Numbered from the stretch's first letter, positions 38,501 through 51,540 are shown. The stretch: 64,000 bases of DNA from Plectrocnemia conspersa (GCA_009617715.1 VTFK01000094.1:558001-622000); one strand, 5' to 3'. Notes: generated from the letters alone by a model not told the origin. Translations and numbers: made by a program.

Positions 38501-39568
38501 ACAAAAATAATTTGCTTGAAATATTGCAGAACTGAATTTGAATTACATTTGACATATGAGATAAAATTTGGAAACAGATTTGCAACCCATTTTATAATAA
38601 ACAATTAACAATTAAATAATAGGTTAGTTAGATAAAATTAAAATCAATATGATATAAACGACAGTTGAAATAAAAATTACACATGTTGTAATAGATAATA
38701 AACATTAAAATGCTGTATTTATACAAGATTTATTAATAATTGTAAAAAAATGTTTATAATTCCATAATTTGATGAATATTTATTTTCTCACAAATATACA
38801 AAAATTACTGGCTTAAAATATTGCAGATTTGAGGTAAAATTTAAGATACAGATTTGCAACCCAATAATAGTTTGATTAGAAGAAAAAAAAACATGAAAGG
38901 TAACATACTAACATATTGAAAATAAATGATCTATAAAATTCGTTTACAGTTAATCATTAATAGTATATTTTTTAAATTCGCAAATTCATTGGATCATTTT
39001 TTAATTACAAAATTTGATAGGTCATATTGTTTTATTGTTTCACAAATATACAAAAATAATTTGCGTTTGATATTTCAAAGATAATTTCAGATACAGATTA
39101 AAAATTAATTTTATAATATTTTTTAACAAATAAATAAAAGTTTAATTAGATAAAATAAAATAACATATACTTTTCAGATAGGTTACCTTACCTTACTATG
39201 AATAATTAAAATTTGCTAGTTGAATATAAAAAATTAGGTTCAGTTACTATCGGAAAAAAAATAATAAAAAAAATATTTTTTTTAAAACCATACATTGATT
39301 AAAATATTTAACATAATAATTTGTCATTATTTTTAGCTTGGAATATTTAATAAAACATATGTTTATGTTAAATATTTTTTTTAATTTTTCAATACAATTT
39401 ATTATAACAATATAATGCTACTTTAATATGTGCAAACCAAATTTTTTAACAAATACTTTTAAAGAAAAAATAAAATTAAAGTCAACAAAAATATACTTAA
39501 ATAGTAAAATATAACTAATAATATAAAATAAAAATAAATATATTGTTTTAACTTACATATTTGTTCAT
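35539..39568 (-). CDS. Atypical RR-1-like cuticular protein with Asn/Pro/Tyr-rich tail, five exons, 190 aa
   Basis: Exons are 39557-39568 (MNKY), 36852-37042, 36259-36349, 35814-35889 and 35539-35741. Borders are GT-AG and phases 0, 2, 0, 1 give one frame. The signal peptide is [18 protein letters not shown]. Residues 19-55 are rich in Pro, Asn and aromatics ([15 protein letters not shown]). The RR-1 region spans about 60-128: [56 protein letters not shown] and IADENGFQP. It stops there: the usual G.H.PTPPP end is replaced by [15 protein letters not shown] and a tail of NPY repeats (NPYNPYNPY). An intron splits ENG|F. The first intron is about 2.5 kb and holds tandem repeats and two hairpins. 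The polyadenylation signal AATAAA is at 35424-35429. Cuticle function is likely; the tail may be a crosslinking or assembly segment (inference). Confidence 0.9.
37324..37461. repeat. Two adjacent hairpins in intron 1 of the NPY-tail CPR gene
   Basis: The first hairpin has perfect 25-bp arms at 37324-37348 and 37351-37375 around an AA loop (arm centre ACTACA-AA-TGTAGT). The second has 21-bp arms at 37418-37438 and 37441-37461 with one mismatch, also around AA (CTACTTCA-AA-TGAAGCAG). The two have unrelated arms apart from both being AT-rich. Confidence 0.9.
37600..39180. repeat. Degenerate tandem repeat array in intron 1 of the NPY-tail CPR gene
   Basis: Related units recur at roughly 210-310-bp intervals. 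The CACAAATATACAAAAATAATT motif recurs at about 38005, 38491, 38790 and 39042. ACTGAAAATGCGTC recurs at about 38037 and 38246, with a shorter TGCGTCACG at 37733. GATTTGCAACCCATTTTATA recurs at about 38275, 38573 and 38847. TTTAATTAGATAAAAT closes several units. At least five diverged copies are present. Confidence 0.75.
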
Positions 39569-39620
39569 TTTTCCGAAGGGTTGTCTATACACGATGGTGT
39601 GCTTGCGGTGATATTTGGCG

Positions 39621-39657
39621 AACTGAAGATACGGTCGTCTTCCTCAATATTTATATA
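39621..39657 (-). promoter_or_regulatory. Core promoter (TATA + TCAGTT initiator) of the NPY-tail CPR gene
   Basis: TATATAAATA lies at 39648-39657 and TCAGTT at 39621-39626, about 30 bp apart, the spacing of a textbook arthropod TATA/Inr promoter. The start site would be near 39624, about 55 bp before the ATG. Confidence 0.75.
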
Positions 39658-40786
39658 TGACTAGGATCTATTATCCAGTATGATAAACGAATACATTACA
39701 GACACACACCGTGCTCTTGGCTCATCATCATCATTAACCATAACACCAGTAATTTTTGCATCTCGTATTATAATCGAAGCATGCTTGAGAGCTTGCGTGG
39801 TTTTAAACGCCGCAGAAAAGCTCACATCCAATAAATGCCAGTGCTGTTAAGATAATTCGTTAAATTGTTCTGAAGTACTTTTAACAAAATATAACTAGAC
39901 TATTTCGTACTCGTGTGCCTATTGCAACAAAGTCCACGTTTAAGTAATTACTTGTGTATTTGAATATTTGCATAATTCATGACCAAATTTTTATTATTTA
40001 ACACGACGGAAATGTGAGAATTTCATTTATTAAATGACTATTTTACTTATTCTAAACGAAACGGCATGAGAAACTCGTCTAATTAATTGCACGTAACAAT
40101 TGTTCCTTTATGTTAAAGTGCTATATTTCATCAAAATTGTATGGTAATAAATTGTCATATGGGAATTGTTTTTTTTAAGAAAATGTTACGCGAAAGTAAA
40201 TAAATAGATATAATACTTTTAATTTATAGCTCCTGGTCTCGCATTATTTTTACATAGTATTTAAAATAAGTATGTACGTTAATTTAAAACAATAAACCGT
40301 TTATTAAATTCAATTGTATTCGCCAATGTTTATTACTATCTAACATCAAACAACCATGAAAATGAGGTTTCAATTTAATTAGGTATTAATGACCATACCT
40401 AAACGATTTATTACGATATCCGATTACAAATATATATGTAGAACTGTATAATATTGCAATATATCAATTTATAAACACTATAATCGAATTATAATCTAAA
40501 TTTAATCATTTTATAATATAGGGTTATTTCAACCTAAAGTTCAATCAAATGTTCGACATATTTACTAAACATTATGTCGATCTTCAGACGTAAACATTAA
40601 TCTTATCGAGACAGAATAAATTAGTTCGTGCTCGTTTACAACGAAAACACTATTTAGTAATTATTTTCCATGCATTGTAAATATATTGATTATAATAAAA
40701 TACGGTAATTATCTTTTAATATATTATTTTATTTTACGAAATACATCTATTATATTAATCACATTTTTAATATCTAAATTAAATTA

Positions 40787-41920
40787 TTAACTTGGTACAC
40801 CATATATCAATGCTGGAACACTGTATATAGGAATTGTTGGAGTTAAATCATTTTCATTGTGATGAATATCGATTGTATATCCACTGGATGGTACATCAAT
40901 ACCTACACCACCTTCAACTTCAGCGTGATCTGAAGATCCATCGTGGTGGAGATCGATAGTATAAGCTTGTGATTGAACGTGAGATTCGTGATCATGTATG
41001 TTAGTATTGAAAATATCAAGTGGTTTACAATCAATTACTTCACCCCCAACGTGGGGCAAAGATGGTTCAACATAATCTGGAGTAATGTGGCTCTCTATAG
41101 ACCCATCGTGATGGATATCAATAGAATAAGCTTGTGATGGTGCGTGAGATTCGTGGTGTGACTCAATATGTTCAAATGCTGGAACGTGTTCATCGTGATG
41201 GATGTCAATGTTGAAGGCTTGGGATGGTACGTGATGCGAGGATACATCATCGTGTCCTAAAGTAAAGTGATGTGACTCAACATGACCAACTGTGGGAACG
41301 CTTTCATCATGATGGATGTCAATATTGAAAGCTTGAGATGGTACATCAACAATTAAATCTCCTTCAACGTGATGTGAGGATATATCAGCATGTTCTTGAG
41401 TAAAATGACTGTCTACATGTCCTTCGTGGGGAAGATTAATCTCGACTCCAGCGGCAGGAACGTCAACATGCCCATCGTGGTGAAGATCAATGGTAAATGC
41501 TTGTGATGGTACACCAGCCACTTCACCCCCATAGTGGTCTGTTTCTACGAACGATGGTTTCAACAGTCCGATAGCTGGGTGGTCGTGCACAGAGCCGTCT
41601 TCGTGAATATCAATAGAATAAGCTTGAGATAAAGTGTCATGAGAAGGAACAATATCTGAAACAACGATAGGTTTATCTATCAACGATGAATCAGAATCGT
41701 GGAGGTCGATCACAAATGCGTGAGAAGGGCCAGGATGCTGTGGTTGTATGATTGTTGGTATAAACCCAAGGTTGACTTCATTGTTTGGGGGCAATCCATA
41801 TTCATCGGACCGCACCAAAACGGTACACACCAAAAGTGCAAATATCTAAAATAAAAACACGAATATAAAAAAACAATATTTTTATAGAGTAATTTATTGT
41901 TATGAACTTACTACTTTCAT
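40787..41920 (-). CDS. Secreted His/Asp-rich protein with 8-9 PSQA[FY].ID[IL]HHD repeats, 355 aa
   Basis: Exon 1 (41912-41920) encodes MKV before GTAAGT. Exon 2 (40787-41845) encodes the rest, giving signal peptide MKVIFALLVCTVLVRS and a mature chain beginning DEYGLPPNNEV. The body is a diverged tandem repeat with consensus PSQA(F/Y).ID(I/L)HHD(G/E). Copies read PSHAFVIDLHDSD, LSQAYSIDIHEDG, PSQAFTIDLHHDG, PSQAFNIDIHHDE (twice), PSQAYSIDIHHDG, a worn DIFNTNIHDHE, QSQAYTIDLHHDG and PSSGYTIDIHHNE. Spacers are His-, Glu- and Val-rich (for example HVESHHFTLGHDDVSSHHV). There is a single Cys in the mature chain and no RR, chitin-binding Cys-rich or enzyme domain. The ending is IPIYSVPALIYGVPS. The acidic and histidine clusters suggest divalent-metal binding or pH-dependent assembly (inference). 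The first-exon design matches the CPR neighbours, suggesting a cuticle or extracellular matrix protein. I do not recognise the family. Confidence 0.9.
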
Positions 41921-41941
41921 GATGACTGTCACAATGATTTT

Positions 41942-41967
41942 CCTGATAATTTGCGTGTATATTTATA
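41942..41967 (-). promoter_or_regulatory. TATA box upstream of the His/Asp-repeat gene
   Basis: TATAAATA at 41960-41967 is followed by TATCAGG (TCAGG at 41942-41946) and ATCATTG, about 45 bp before the ATG. The TATA-to-Inr distance is slightly short for TCAGG, so the true start may be at ATCATT. A second TATATAAAG on the same strand at 42299-42307 could be an alternative upstream promoter. Confidence 0.5.
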
Positions 41968-42319
41968 ATAAATATTGAATATAGCTAATGAGATAATTTC
42001 TTAATTAACACTTGATTATATGTGATTTACCTTGAGTGGTAAGTATGACTCAAATAATTAATTACATTTTTCGTAATAGATTTTTTCAAGTGACGAGTTT
42101 AATGATTTAAAATATACGCAAATTATTTCGCGCTAATTTGTAACATTTCTCATCATTGCGTACAACAGATCACAGTCAATAATCTGCATGGCGTTAATAA
42201 ACGCCAATCGTCTGCGGCGTGACCTTACCGAGTCAATATAATGAAAAGTTATAGAAGATTAAAAGGTATTTGCCCTTTCCCGTTCGGTACTGGAGCAGCT
42301 TTATATAGGGAGAATAATA

Positions 42320-43797
42320 GTGAAGCTTGAAATTGTTATTGCCAATTTCAAAATATGAATCGTGTAGTGTGAGAACAAAGACGAATAATGTTTTGGTTAT
42401 GCACTTATAATGATATGAATATTTTTAATGTATACAATCGAATCCCACGTGCGATAGACCAAACGTTATAACGTTTAATTAATCAACGAAAACTATTGTG
42501 AATATATTTTCGCATAACGCAATTTTAAAGGTAAAAATTATGTAAGTGCACACAATATGAGGAGGAGATTTACATAATCGGTTATTTGTAATTACGCCCA
42601 CACATTATTGAACCGATCTCTTCTTGTGCGCCAAGTCGAAGGGTAGACGATGAACTTTGTTAGAAATGATAATTTACAATGAGAATTAGAAGGATCCTCC
42701 TACTTAATCGAACTTATAAAATCTTAACTATGAAAACTTTGTAACTTTTAAATGTTAACTGATATTTTTATCATAGTGCAAAATTATTTTCATGTAATCA
42801 TATATTTCACAAATACGTACTTACAAATATTATAGCAAAAATCATTAGAAAGTTGTCTATATCACCTAGAAAGAATTATATATTTAAAATAGAAATATTA
42901 CAAAATGAATCTGATTCCAATTATTGAATATAATTAAAAATTAACTATTTCTGTTGAAATAATTACAAAGAGTAGAAATAATATTGTTGTGTTTTATATA
43001 ACCAGACATAGACGATTTTATTATTTTTATGAACGATTACATATTAACAACTTTAAACCTAAAAAATATTTATTAACTAAATTTATTACATATCTTAATT
43101 CAGCATTTACACATATGTAAGTTTTTTTTTATATTAATTTAGTCATTAAATCGTTGTTGAGTTTTTTTATATATAATACATCAGTGACTGAAACCTAAAA
43201 GTCGTAGAGTACAAATTTAATATAGATAATATTTTTCAATTTCTATCGTGTCTGAGATATCGTAATTAATGTTTATTATATAATCAATTATTAATGATTA
43301 GATATTTCTCGATTTTTCTAATCTCACGAATAAATGTCCGGATTAAATAAAAAATTAAAAATAAATATAATATAATATATTCCATTGATTTTCATTGATT
43401 TTATTTTGGTGTCCCGCTACTTACTTTCTAATTATTGAATGTATTTATCTAATTGTAACGCATTGGGTTTACCCCTGTCATGTTTTAATAGAAAATATAT
43501 TATTAAATATCCAATAGATCATTACTCTTTAAGTTTTCTGATGTTATTCTAATCTTACGGATGAATAAAGCGATGAATTATCAGATATACATATGTATAT
43601 TTTATTACATGTTATTTAATAGCATAATATATATTTTCTCGCGCTTGTAAATTAAATTAAAAGCGTTTCGACTATGTTTTGACTTAATAATTTAGTCAAA
43701 TTTTTTAATGGAGAATTGAATTGATTAATCCGATAGAACGATATTTTTTAAAAAGGTGTTGTAAAAAGTATGTACTTTTTTTTTATTTTTGGGTACA
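42320..43797. other. Intergenic AT-rich DNA between divergent genes
   Basis: No gene is supported. Around 42180-42680 the composition is closer to balanced, includes the palindrome GGCGTTAATAAACGCC (about 42192-42207), and may hold control elements of the His/Asp-repeat gene. Confidence 0.4.
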
Positions 43798-44170
43798 GCA
43801 AAAATATATTTTTATAAAGTATTTAATAAGAAATAAAGATGTACATAAATATAATACTAGAAATAAAGAAAATTTAAAAATAATTAAGTATAAGAAAACG
43901 AGTACGGCTAGGGGAATTATGTACGGAGGTTTTAATTTATATAATAGTCTTCCAAGAGAAATCCGAAACAGCAAAAATATATAACGGTTTTATAAATGGA
44001 ATAAAAAAACACCTTCGTACATATAGAAATAAAAATATTATAATATTAAGTCTTTATTATTGTATATTTTTCTTTCTGTTATGTATTTTTTATATATTTT
44101 TATATATGTTTACTAAATTTGTTAGATGTAAAGATTAGCTATTAAGCTAAATAAATTAATAAAATAATAA
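43798..44170 (+). mobile_element. 5'-truncated 3' end of a non-LTR retrotransposon
   Basis: It encodes the RT C-terminal tail KYLIRNKDVHKYNTRNKEN, STARGIMYGGFNLYNSLPRE, IRNSKN, then an A/T-rich 3' UTR ending GATTAGCTATTAAGCTAAA followed by an AATAAA-rich tail. The same protein tail and 3' end occur on the opposite strand at 51.8 kb, so both copies belong to one family. The LYNSLP.EIR block is typical of the C-terminus of Jockey/CR1-group elements. Confidence 0.85.
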
Positions 44171-45090
44171 AATTATTGGATTATAATTTTTATACTAAAA
44201 TTATCGATAGATATATATTGAATTCCTATTTTTATTAAATTACTTTATAACATATGATATTTATCATTAAAAATAAAATAGATTTTTTTGTAAAAAAAAT
44301 AGCAAAAATTACTAGCTGTATCAAAACAGATTTGTAATAAGCATTTAATGTAAGTTTGCCTATCGATAGAGTGATGATTATATTTCTTTTAATCATTTAC
44401 AATTACGTTAATATTAAATTCACTGGTCCAAAATGTAGAAGTCATTTTTAATTCACAAAGTGATTGTTTGACAAAAGTTTCCTTATGCTCCAATAATGTT
44501 TTAATTACGTAATAGTAATAGTTTTAATTTATTTATCCAGCATTTATGGTTAAAATGGGTGTTTCTATATACGAGTTTAATTAATGAATAATTAATTATT
44601 TCACTTTATTAATTTGAAGGTTGACATGGACACGTATTATTAATGTTTTATAGCAGTAAAGGTATGAGAATGATAACTCGCTACATATGTCAGATTTATA
44701 TAAAATTGAAGTATAATATATTGCAATAAAGCCGCTATTGTATAGAGTTACTAATGACTTGTATGTTGTCAATTCCATTTTATTACAATCAATCAAAGCG
44801 TCGTCATTGACATTAAAAGAAATGAGGAAATGCAATCAAAGCAAAGTTCGCAATACGACTCATCCCCCTAGACCTTGGCGCTACTTTCAAAATGGGCGCA
44901 TCTCTCGCGATTGAAAAATCTAAATCATGACCTTAAGATTCGGATCTGAGAGCAGACAAAGGGGTCATCACCTGTCTCTGCGCAAACTTTTGATAGCATG
45001 TCGAAACCTTCATAGTCCTGGGAATGCGCTAGGTGTAGCTCCGATGGAGCGGAGGTGTGCAATACCATCCTCATCCGACCAACACCATTC
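44171..45090. other. Intergenic, becoming GC-richer towards the downstream RR-1 gene promoter
   Basis: The first 600 bp is featureless AT-rich DNA. From about 44840 the composition rises and includes TTAAGGTCATGATT in reverse complement (about 44929-44940), a nuclear-receptor-type half-site. It probably forms the proximal control region of the gene at 45255. Confidence 0.45.
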
Positions 45091-45092
45091 AC

Positions 45093-45214
45093 TATAAATA
45101 ACAATGTAATCCATGCCATACACTTCAGACTCCATTGTTATATTCGCGTTTGAGGACCACCGTCGGAATATAAGCTAAAGCCGTAATCCGCAACGGTTTA
45201 TTAGCGATCAGATT
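45093..45214 (+). promoter_or_regulatory. Two candidate core promoters of the four-exon RR-1 gene
   Basis: TATAAATA at 45093-45100 with TTCAGA at 45124-45129 (about 33 bp apart) is the better-spaced pair. A second TATAAG at 45169-45174 with ATCAGA near 45208 lies closer to the ATG at 45255. Either or both could be used. Confidence 0.55.
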
Positions 45215-45254
45215 TTCGGATCAGAACCATCAGAGATCAGACCTCAGCTTCAAG

Positions 45255-46940
<1,686 letters not shown>

Positions 46941-47568
46941 TAATAATAATAATTAAAATACTATCACATTTTAAGGAGCTTTAAAATATTTTCTTTTTAA
47001 ATATTTGTGATATTTTATAATTTATTTTATTTATACAAAAATGACGACCTGGCAATGATTTATATTTAAAATAACTTTTAACTTATTTACTAATAATATT
47101 TTTGTATAATGTAATACTAAATGTGTAAAATGACACAATAAAAATATGCATGAGATCAATTTTATGTTTTTTTAATGATATATTCATTATATAATATAAT
47201 ATATTTAACGAGTGAATATTTTATAATGTAATATTTTTATTAAAAAAATATTCGATAAATTAAAAAGTTTTATTTTTAATGCATAGATGTCAACTTATGT
47301 TTTATATTCATTATAAAAATATATGTTTTTAAGCTTTTTCAATGAAACTTTCAATAGTTGGTCGAGAAAAAAGCAATGAAGTTGGTTTAAAACTTAGCTT
47401 TAATATGAAATAAAATATGTAATATATTCTTAGGATTTTACTGTGTGTTTAAAAGGTAATAAAACAGATGGTATTATACTTCAAAATATATTTTTTCTTA
47501 AATTAAACATAATGAAAATAAATAAATTATTTATAAATTATTACAAAATAAATTGAATACCAAGTTTT

Positions 47569-47979
47569 TTAAGCCCATTCTTCGAAATTATCTTCAAATT
47601 CTGAAGGAATATTTTTAATGAGTTCTTCATCATCGGCCTCCCTATTTGCAAGAGACATTGGTATAGCATCGGAAAGACGATATCCGTGATATCCAGGAAT
47701 TACCGGAAGCACAGAACCGTGATGATGAGGATGAAGAAAATAACCCACTCTGTGAGCCAAATTGCTAGCTATCCTAAAAGGAACTTTGTATAAATCTACC
47801 AAGTGTCCCAAAGTTCTTCCGTCTCCTTCAGCATCTGCCATATCTTTTTCTAAATCTCCAACATGGGGCATCATCACGATAACCTCGTCTTCTTCGACCG
47901 GCGCCGAAAAAGCGGATTGCCAGATAAGAGCTTGTACAATTGCAATTAGCAAAAGGTGAAGGACGACTTTGCTGCTCAT
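47569..47979 (-). CDS. Small secreted protein of unknown family, 136 aa
   Basis: The frame starts at the ATG at 47979. It is preceded in the same exon by 12 bp of leader after a TTTGCAG acceptor (exon start 47991), and a non-coding first exon ending AAATAG|GTAAGG at 48108 precedes that, so the 5' UTR is spliced. The signal peptide is about 26 residues (MSSKVVLHLLLIAIVQALIW, QSAFSA). The mature chain opens acidic (PVEEDEVIVMMPHVGDLEKD), has a central amphipathic stretch (LGHLVDLYKVPFRIASNLAH), a His cluster (FLHPHHHGSVLPVIPGYHGY) and an acidic end (FEDNFEEWA). It has no Cys, no RR consensus and no recognised domain. The gene structure differs from its CPR neighbours because the whole coding region lies in one exon. 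A role in cuticle or haemolymph cannot be told from the sequence. Confidence 0.85.
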   Translation of the reverse strand: MSSKVVLHLLLIAIVQALIWQSAFSAPVEEDEVIVMMPHVGDLEKDMADAEGDGRTLGHLVDLYKVPFRIASNLAHRVGYFLHPHHHGSVLPVIPGYHGYRLSDAIPMSLANREADDEELIKNIPSEFEDNFEEWA

Positions 47980-48641
47980 CTTGTTAAATGTCTGCAAATA
48001 AAACAGGTAAAGATTATTGTTGTAGAACGTAAATATGAATTATGAAAAACAATCATAAAAATACATAATATCTAACAACAATATTTTTTTAATCCGTCTA
48101 TCCTTACCTATTTAGCGTCTGAAGAATATAGTTATGTAGTCTTTGTCTGTTTACCAAACTAAACTGATGATAGCTATGATTTGGCACTGACTATTTAAAT
48201 TAAATTTAGGTTGTACAATTAAGCTTTCACATTACTTCATATCCTATTGTAAGTATTGGACCGATTCAAATAATATTTGAATGTCATCATACAGATCCGC
48301 TTTGTATTAATAATAGAAATTTTATAATGTAATCGAATATTATACTAAACAATATACTATTAAAATAAATTATAACATAAATGAATAAAATATATTTAAT
48401 TTGATATTCAATATCTAATGTCAAGGTCTTAAAATCTTATTTTTAAATATTTATTTTCCAATCTCAAGAATGTTATAAGATATCTTAGGATACAAGAAAA
48501 GAAGTTTTTTAGTAAATGCGTATGTTTTTTATTTATTTTATCATCGTATTTTTAAAAATATTTTAATAACCACAGGTTATATATAAAAATAACAATATCA
48601 CTGTTTTCGACTTAATGGCAGTTTCACATATCAGATGTAAT

Positions 48642-49136
48642 TTATGCTGGAACTTGTGGGATGTGATCTCCTACTGGGTGGAATCCATTTTCATCAGCTG
48701 TGTATTGAACTGTGATTACTTTTCCTTCGGGGTCAGTGTAAGAGTAAGATCCGCTCATCACCAGAAATTGAACATCTTTGCCATCTTCATCTTTAGCTGT
48801 CTTAATTGAACCGCTTTCTACGCGATTGATTGCGTTTTCGGTTTCGAAGCTGAAAATAAATAAAACATAAGTATTAAATAGTTGCATAAATTACATTAAT
48901 TATTGAGTTAAATTAATAATATATTTACTTAAAATTGTATGGTCCGGATGGTTCCTGGTCGAATGCAGATTTGACAATCCTGCTGGCTTGATCTGGATTA
49001 TCAACTGGCACGGCATAAGCCAATGCGATGGAGACGAGGAATAAGAATGCCTTGAATAATTAACACACATAATTATTACAAATACTTAAAATACCAATAA
49101 AATGTTTGTAATATATAAAAATCTTACAATTTTCAT
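48642..49136 (-). CDS. Small RR-1 cuticular protein (larval/endocuticle type), three exons, 112 aa
   Basis: Exons are 49128-49136 (MKI), 48929-49050 and 48642-48849; phases 0 and 2. The signal peptide is MKIAFLFLVSIALAYA, followed by VPVDNPDQASRIVKSAFDQE. RR-1 runs from about residue 38 to 110: GPYNFNFETENAINRVESG, KDVQFLVMSGSYSYTDPEG, KVITVQYTADENGFHPVGDH, IPQVPA. The domain is intact and sits in one exon, unlike the genes at 19, 36 and 45 kb. It is one of three related three-exon genes here (with those at 56.5 and 62.9 kb) and is expected to bind chitin in flexible cuticle. It lies 0.5-1 kb upstream of the unrelated secreted gene on the same strand. Confidence 0.95.
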
Positions 49137-49184
49137 TTTGGTATTTTTTTCTTCACTACTGAGATGCGATCGAGATGAGCGAAT

Positions 49185-49216
49185 GAAAATCTCGACGAGA
49201 AGCATCTTCTTATATA
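49185..49216 (-). promoter_or_regulatory. TATA box of the 112-aa RR-1 gene
   Basis: TATATAAG lies at 49209-49216. The start site is expected near 49185, where TTTTCATTCG reads as a weak initiator, about 50 bp before the ATG. Confidence 0.65.
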
Positions 49217-50209
49217 CTTTTTTGTGTGAAATTTATTGGCGCAATACGTTTTGACAATTTGCATTTTTGTATGCCTCGATTTGCATAATAACATAATACA
49301 CTTAAAAAAAAGATGCTCACAGATAGCCTTCGCTGTATTTTTACAAATAAGATCAACTTATTTGCCGATTTTTTTATATCGCATCCGCGCTATCAAATTG
49401 CTGAGTGTCATTTCTTTTAATTTATTTCTAATAGTCCAATAATTTAAATTGTGAACGTAATTTATGTGCATTTTACAATTTTCATATTTTATTAATATCA
49501 AAAAAATATATACGGTAAATTCTGAAAATGAAAGTGAAATTGCATCGACGCTTACTAATATAATCGTTTTCAGCATTTTGTGCTCAATCCTTGAGAACCA
49601 GTTGCATAACAAACTAATGATGTTATACAATTTAATATGTTTGTGCGAAAAATTCTTACAGTGTATTATAGAATGTTTTTTCAATGAGAGAAAACTATAA
49701 AAATTGGCGAAACACTTATATTTAAGACATTTAAACTCATAAATTACAAATCATATTGCATTAAAACTCTATTACTATTACAAGAGAATATAACAAAAAA
49801 TTAGGGTATATTTTTTTAAGTATAAATTTAAAATTAAAAAGTTCTAAGTAAAAATATATTTAGTTTTATAAAATAATATTTCTTATCAAAAAAAATATAA
49901 ACGTTGTTTAATGTTAAATTTTATTCAATTATTACAGATTTAGAATCAAAACATATTTTAACATATAAATCAGATTATTAAATCTTTAGGGTAAAAATTT
50001 ATAATTAAGTGTAATTCAAGGGAAAGTTAGGTACGCGTCATATGCAACTGTGTAACATGGTAAAATTAACAACAATAATAAAAAATGTACATGCAAAAAA
50101 AAATACAGCATTGTATTTTAACAAAAATGACAATGTTCCAAAAATATTTTTTTTTAATATAGATTGAAAATTTGGTTTAAATATGGATTATTTACATATA
50201 GTTTACAGT

Positions 50210-51540
50210 TTAACGCTAAGTTACTTATTTTATTTTATAACTTATTATTAAGTTTATATAAATTGAATATAGTTTGTAAATTATCGAGGGAAAAATTGTG
50301 ATTAGCGATAATTTTTTCTGTAGAGATTTTTTGCTTTAAGATTTTCAAAATTCATTTTATGAACTACATCTTAAAATTAAACGTTGAATTTATAGAATAT
50401 ATTTTTAAAGCATACATTACAAGCTAAGTTTATGTAATAAATGTACTTTTTTAATATTTTACTATAGCAAATATTTTGATTAGCTAGGAATTTTTCTTTT
50501 TAGAATTTCAAGATTCATATTTATAAGCTAAGTTTATGTAATTAAATTAAGTTTTTTAACAAAATATCATAGCAAATGTTGTAATTACCAATGAAATTTT
50601 CTCTAGAGAATTTATCTTTTTAGATTTTTATGATTGTTTTTTTATAATCTGGATCACAAAACTCGGTTTTTGATGTTTTTTATGTATAATATATATCTAC
50701 ATAAATTTATATAAAGTATAATATTTATATATAGTTATATATGTTTATATACAAACTATGTAAATAAGTAAAAATAATATATTAGTTTATATAAAATACG
50801 TGTAGTTCTTAAATATTTTATCTAAGCAGAAATTGTTAATAAATATAACTTTTTCTAGAGTAAATATTACTTTTTTAGATTTATATCTTATTATCTATCT
50901 CGCAAAACTTAGCTTTTATATTTTACTGTGTTAATAAAAAATTGAGAACCATCGAATATTTCATTTATATATTATATTGAATAAAAAAAATAAAACTCAT
51001 TTTCATAAAATAAAACTCATTTTAAACAAATAAAAAAATAAAACTCATTTAAAAAAAAAATTTTTTATAACTCATTTAAAAAAATAAAACTCATTTTAAA
51101 TATTTCATTTATATGTATATTGAATAAAAAAAATAAAACTCCTTTCACAATTTTAAAGTTTTCAAAATAATTTTATCAAAATTTTCAAAAAAGTGTAACA
51201 AAAATTAAGAACCATTAAAAATATATGTTTAGTGAATTTTTCGGATAATGAGCAAACATCCCCTAATTGTATTTTTTTAATTCTTACTAGTTTAAAAGTT
51301 ATGAATTTTTTCTCAAGACAATGCAAATTTCTTGTAAATTTGCAAGACTGCCTCGTCTCAGTTAGTAGTTTTATAAATATAATATTTGTAAATAAATTAC
51401 GTAATTAAATGGAGTTTTAAAATAATATTATTGCAAAAATAACTACGATATCCACTAGCAATTTTTACTTTTTGAATCAAAAATTTTAATTAAAATCTAA
51501 ATCACAAAATAAGTTTTATGTATATGTATACGATATATAT
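50210..51540. repeat. Degenerate tandem repeat array upstream of the non-LTR element
   Basis: Diverged units recur at about 50290, 50466, 50571, 50826 and 51432. They share TAGCAAATNTTGTGATTA, a TTTTCTCTAGAGAATTT-like block, TTTTTAGATTTTTATGATT and a closing ATCACAAAACTAAGTTTATGT. The spacing is irregular because of insertions, including the minisatellite at 50985-51140. A lone similar block occurs at about 5190-5260. Confidence 0.65.
50985..51140. repeat. Short minisatellite of AAATAAAACTCATTT units
   Basis: About six imperfect copies of AAAATAAAACTCATTT occur in a row, inside the larger degenerate array. Confidence 0.8.

Noticed and set aside
49358..49700. Overlapping 108-codon minus and 78-codon plus frames
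   Set aside because: Opposite-strand frames in A/T-rich DNA, without splice context or signal peptide; they sit in the promoter-proximal region of the 112-aa RR-1 gene.
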